Assembly: GCA_963677175.2 (NCBI GenBank)
Contig: CAXXES010000004.1
Span: 1,736,001 to 1,800,000 of the forward strand
DNA length: 64,000 nucleotides
Direction of reading: 5' to 3'
From: Sunxiuqinia sp963677175
GTDB taxonomy: Bacteria; Bacteroidota; Bacteroidia; Bacteroidales; Prolixibacteraceae
Shown here: positions 63,378 to 64,000 of the stretch, in pieces
Numbering within the stretch: position 1 is the first letter of the stretch
Layout of the letters: every line of letters starts with the position of its first letter
Translations under genes and position numbers: made by a program
The notes under the pieces: model-generated
Told to the model about the DNA's origin: nothing
Databases searched by the model: none
Seen by the model: the letters and a program-made list of their open reading frames with translations, nothing else

Positions 63378-64000
63378 ATGACAAATAAAATTAAAATATT
63401 CAACGGAAAACTTATTACTCCAGGTGGGATAATTCAGAACGGAGCGGTGGTAATCGAAGACAATCGTATTATTGAAGTGAAATCAGGAAATATTAAAGTT
63501 GAAAATGCAGTCGAGGTTGATGCCGAAGGAATGTATATATCCCCTGGATTCATTGATATTCATATACATGGGGGCGGCAATTGTGATTTTATGGATGGTA
63601 ATGTTGCCTCGTTTCTTAAAATTGCAGAAACACATGCGAGATACGGTACAACATCGATGTTACCAACAACACTGACTAGTACAAAAGAAGAATTAGCGAA
63701 AACTTTGGCAGTTTATGATGAGGCGTGCCGTCAGAATAATGAAGGAGCACAGTTTATTGGAATGCATCTTGAAGGACCGTATTTTTCCTATAACCAGAGA
63801 GGGGCACAAGACCCAAAATATTTGCGTAATCCTGATCCGGCAGAGTATAAGGATTTGCTTTCACTTTCAAAAGCTATTAAGCGCTGGAGTGTAGCACCTG
63901 AATTGAATGGGGCAATAGAATTTGGACGTTACTTAGTGTCGAAAGGTATTGTACCGTCTATAGCACATACGGATGCTATTTACGAAGAGGTTGAGAAGGC
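63378..64000 (+). CDS. nagA: N-acetylglucosamine-6-phosphate deacetylase, partial at window end
   Basis: The first 207 codons are visible; the gene runs past the end. It removes the acetyl group from GlcNAc-6-phosphate in the cytosol. The metal motif is FIDIHIHGGG near residue 60, then GTTSMLPTTLTS, and the catalytic-site segment GMHLEGPYF near 128. HTDAIYEE near 197 follows. No signal peptide is present. Its place in the second PUL implies the glycan contains GlcNAc, or an N-acetylated sugar converted to it, such as sialic acid. Confidence 0.93.
   Translation, partial: MTNKIKIFNGKLITPGGIIQNGAVVIEDNRIIEVKSGNIKVENAVEVDAEGMYISPGFIDIHIHGGGNCDFMDGNVASFLKIAETHARYGTTSMLPTTLTSTKEELAKTLAVYDEACRQNNEGAQFIGMHLEGPYFSYNQRGAQDPKYLRNPDPAEYKDLLSLSKAIKRWSVAPELNGAIEFGRYLVSKGIVPSIAHTDAIYEEVEK

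Noticed and set aside
63378..64000. Truncated nagA as a pseudogene
   Set aside because: It is open to the end of the window; truncation is due to the window border.

Overview
The window comes from a member of the Bacteroidota. The evidence is two SusC/SusD pairs, an ECF sigma/FecR pair feeding a SusC with an N-terminal STN domain, promoters with a TAnnTTTG -7 box, weak Shine-Dalgarno signals, and DUF4924 and Bacteroidetes-type integrases. The PUL style would fit an environmental Marinilabiliales/Prolixibacteraceae-like organism, but that rank is inference.

Positions 1-13.75 kb are chromosomal backbone: a frameshifted exported protein (DUF4412-like), a PolB-type exonuclease, uridine kinase, mannose-6-phosphate isomerase, the GTPase EngB, PRPP synthetase, ribosomal protein L25, peptidyl-tRNA hydrolase, an Hsp15-like S4 protein, DUF4924, a DCC-family protein, an amidase, a 5'-nucleotidase split over two genes, and apolipoprotein N-acyltransferase. 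It ends with a tRNA-Ser(GCU)/tRNA-Pro(UGG) pair.

Positions 13.755-42.300 kb form an integrated element of about 28.5 kb. It lies between tRNA-Pro and a perfect 47-bp direct repeat of the tRNA-Pro 3' half (13708-13754 and 42254-42300). Its tyrosine integrase sits just inside the right end, and near-identical tandem GGTACAACA repeats lie just inside both ends. It carries a replication/mobilization block (HTH protein, primase-helicase, 11-bp iterons, CHC2/TOPRIM primase, MobC-like protein, relaxase, small membrane protein) and no type IV secretion genes, so it looks mobilizable rather than self-transmissible. The cargo is a polysaccharide utilization locus: LacI regulator with operators, SSS symporter, FAD oxidoreductase, SusC, SusD, a GH28-like beta-helix protein and a two-domain esterase. 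A GHKL-ATPase/STAS gene pair is also present, now separated by an IS91-type element. The left end is a graveyard of broken genes (cupin, epimerase, SGNH esterase, IS4-type transposase), and a tiny SusC'-'oxidoreductase fusion ORF marks a past deletion. A fresh IS (30997-32428) has 14-bp inverted repeats and a 12-bp target duplication.

Positions 42.3-64 kb begin with the likely original tRNA terminator, then a second tyrosine integrase with its own GTGACCT repeats, then a second PUL: ECF sigma, FecR, SusC, SusD, surface glycan-binding-like lipoprotein, two related putative glycoside hydrolases, a GH92 alpha-mannosidase, two tandem sialate O-acetylesterase-like proteins, an unrecognised 850-residue exported protein and the start of nagA. 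This set suggests an O-acetylated, mannose- and GlcNAc-containing glycan. The second integrase may belong to a second island whose far end lies outside the window.
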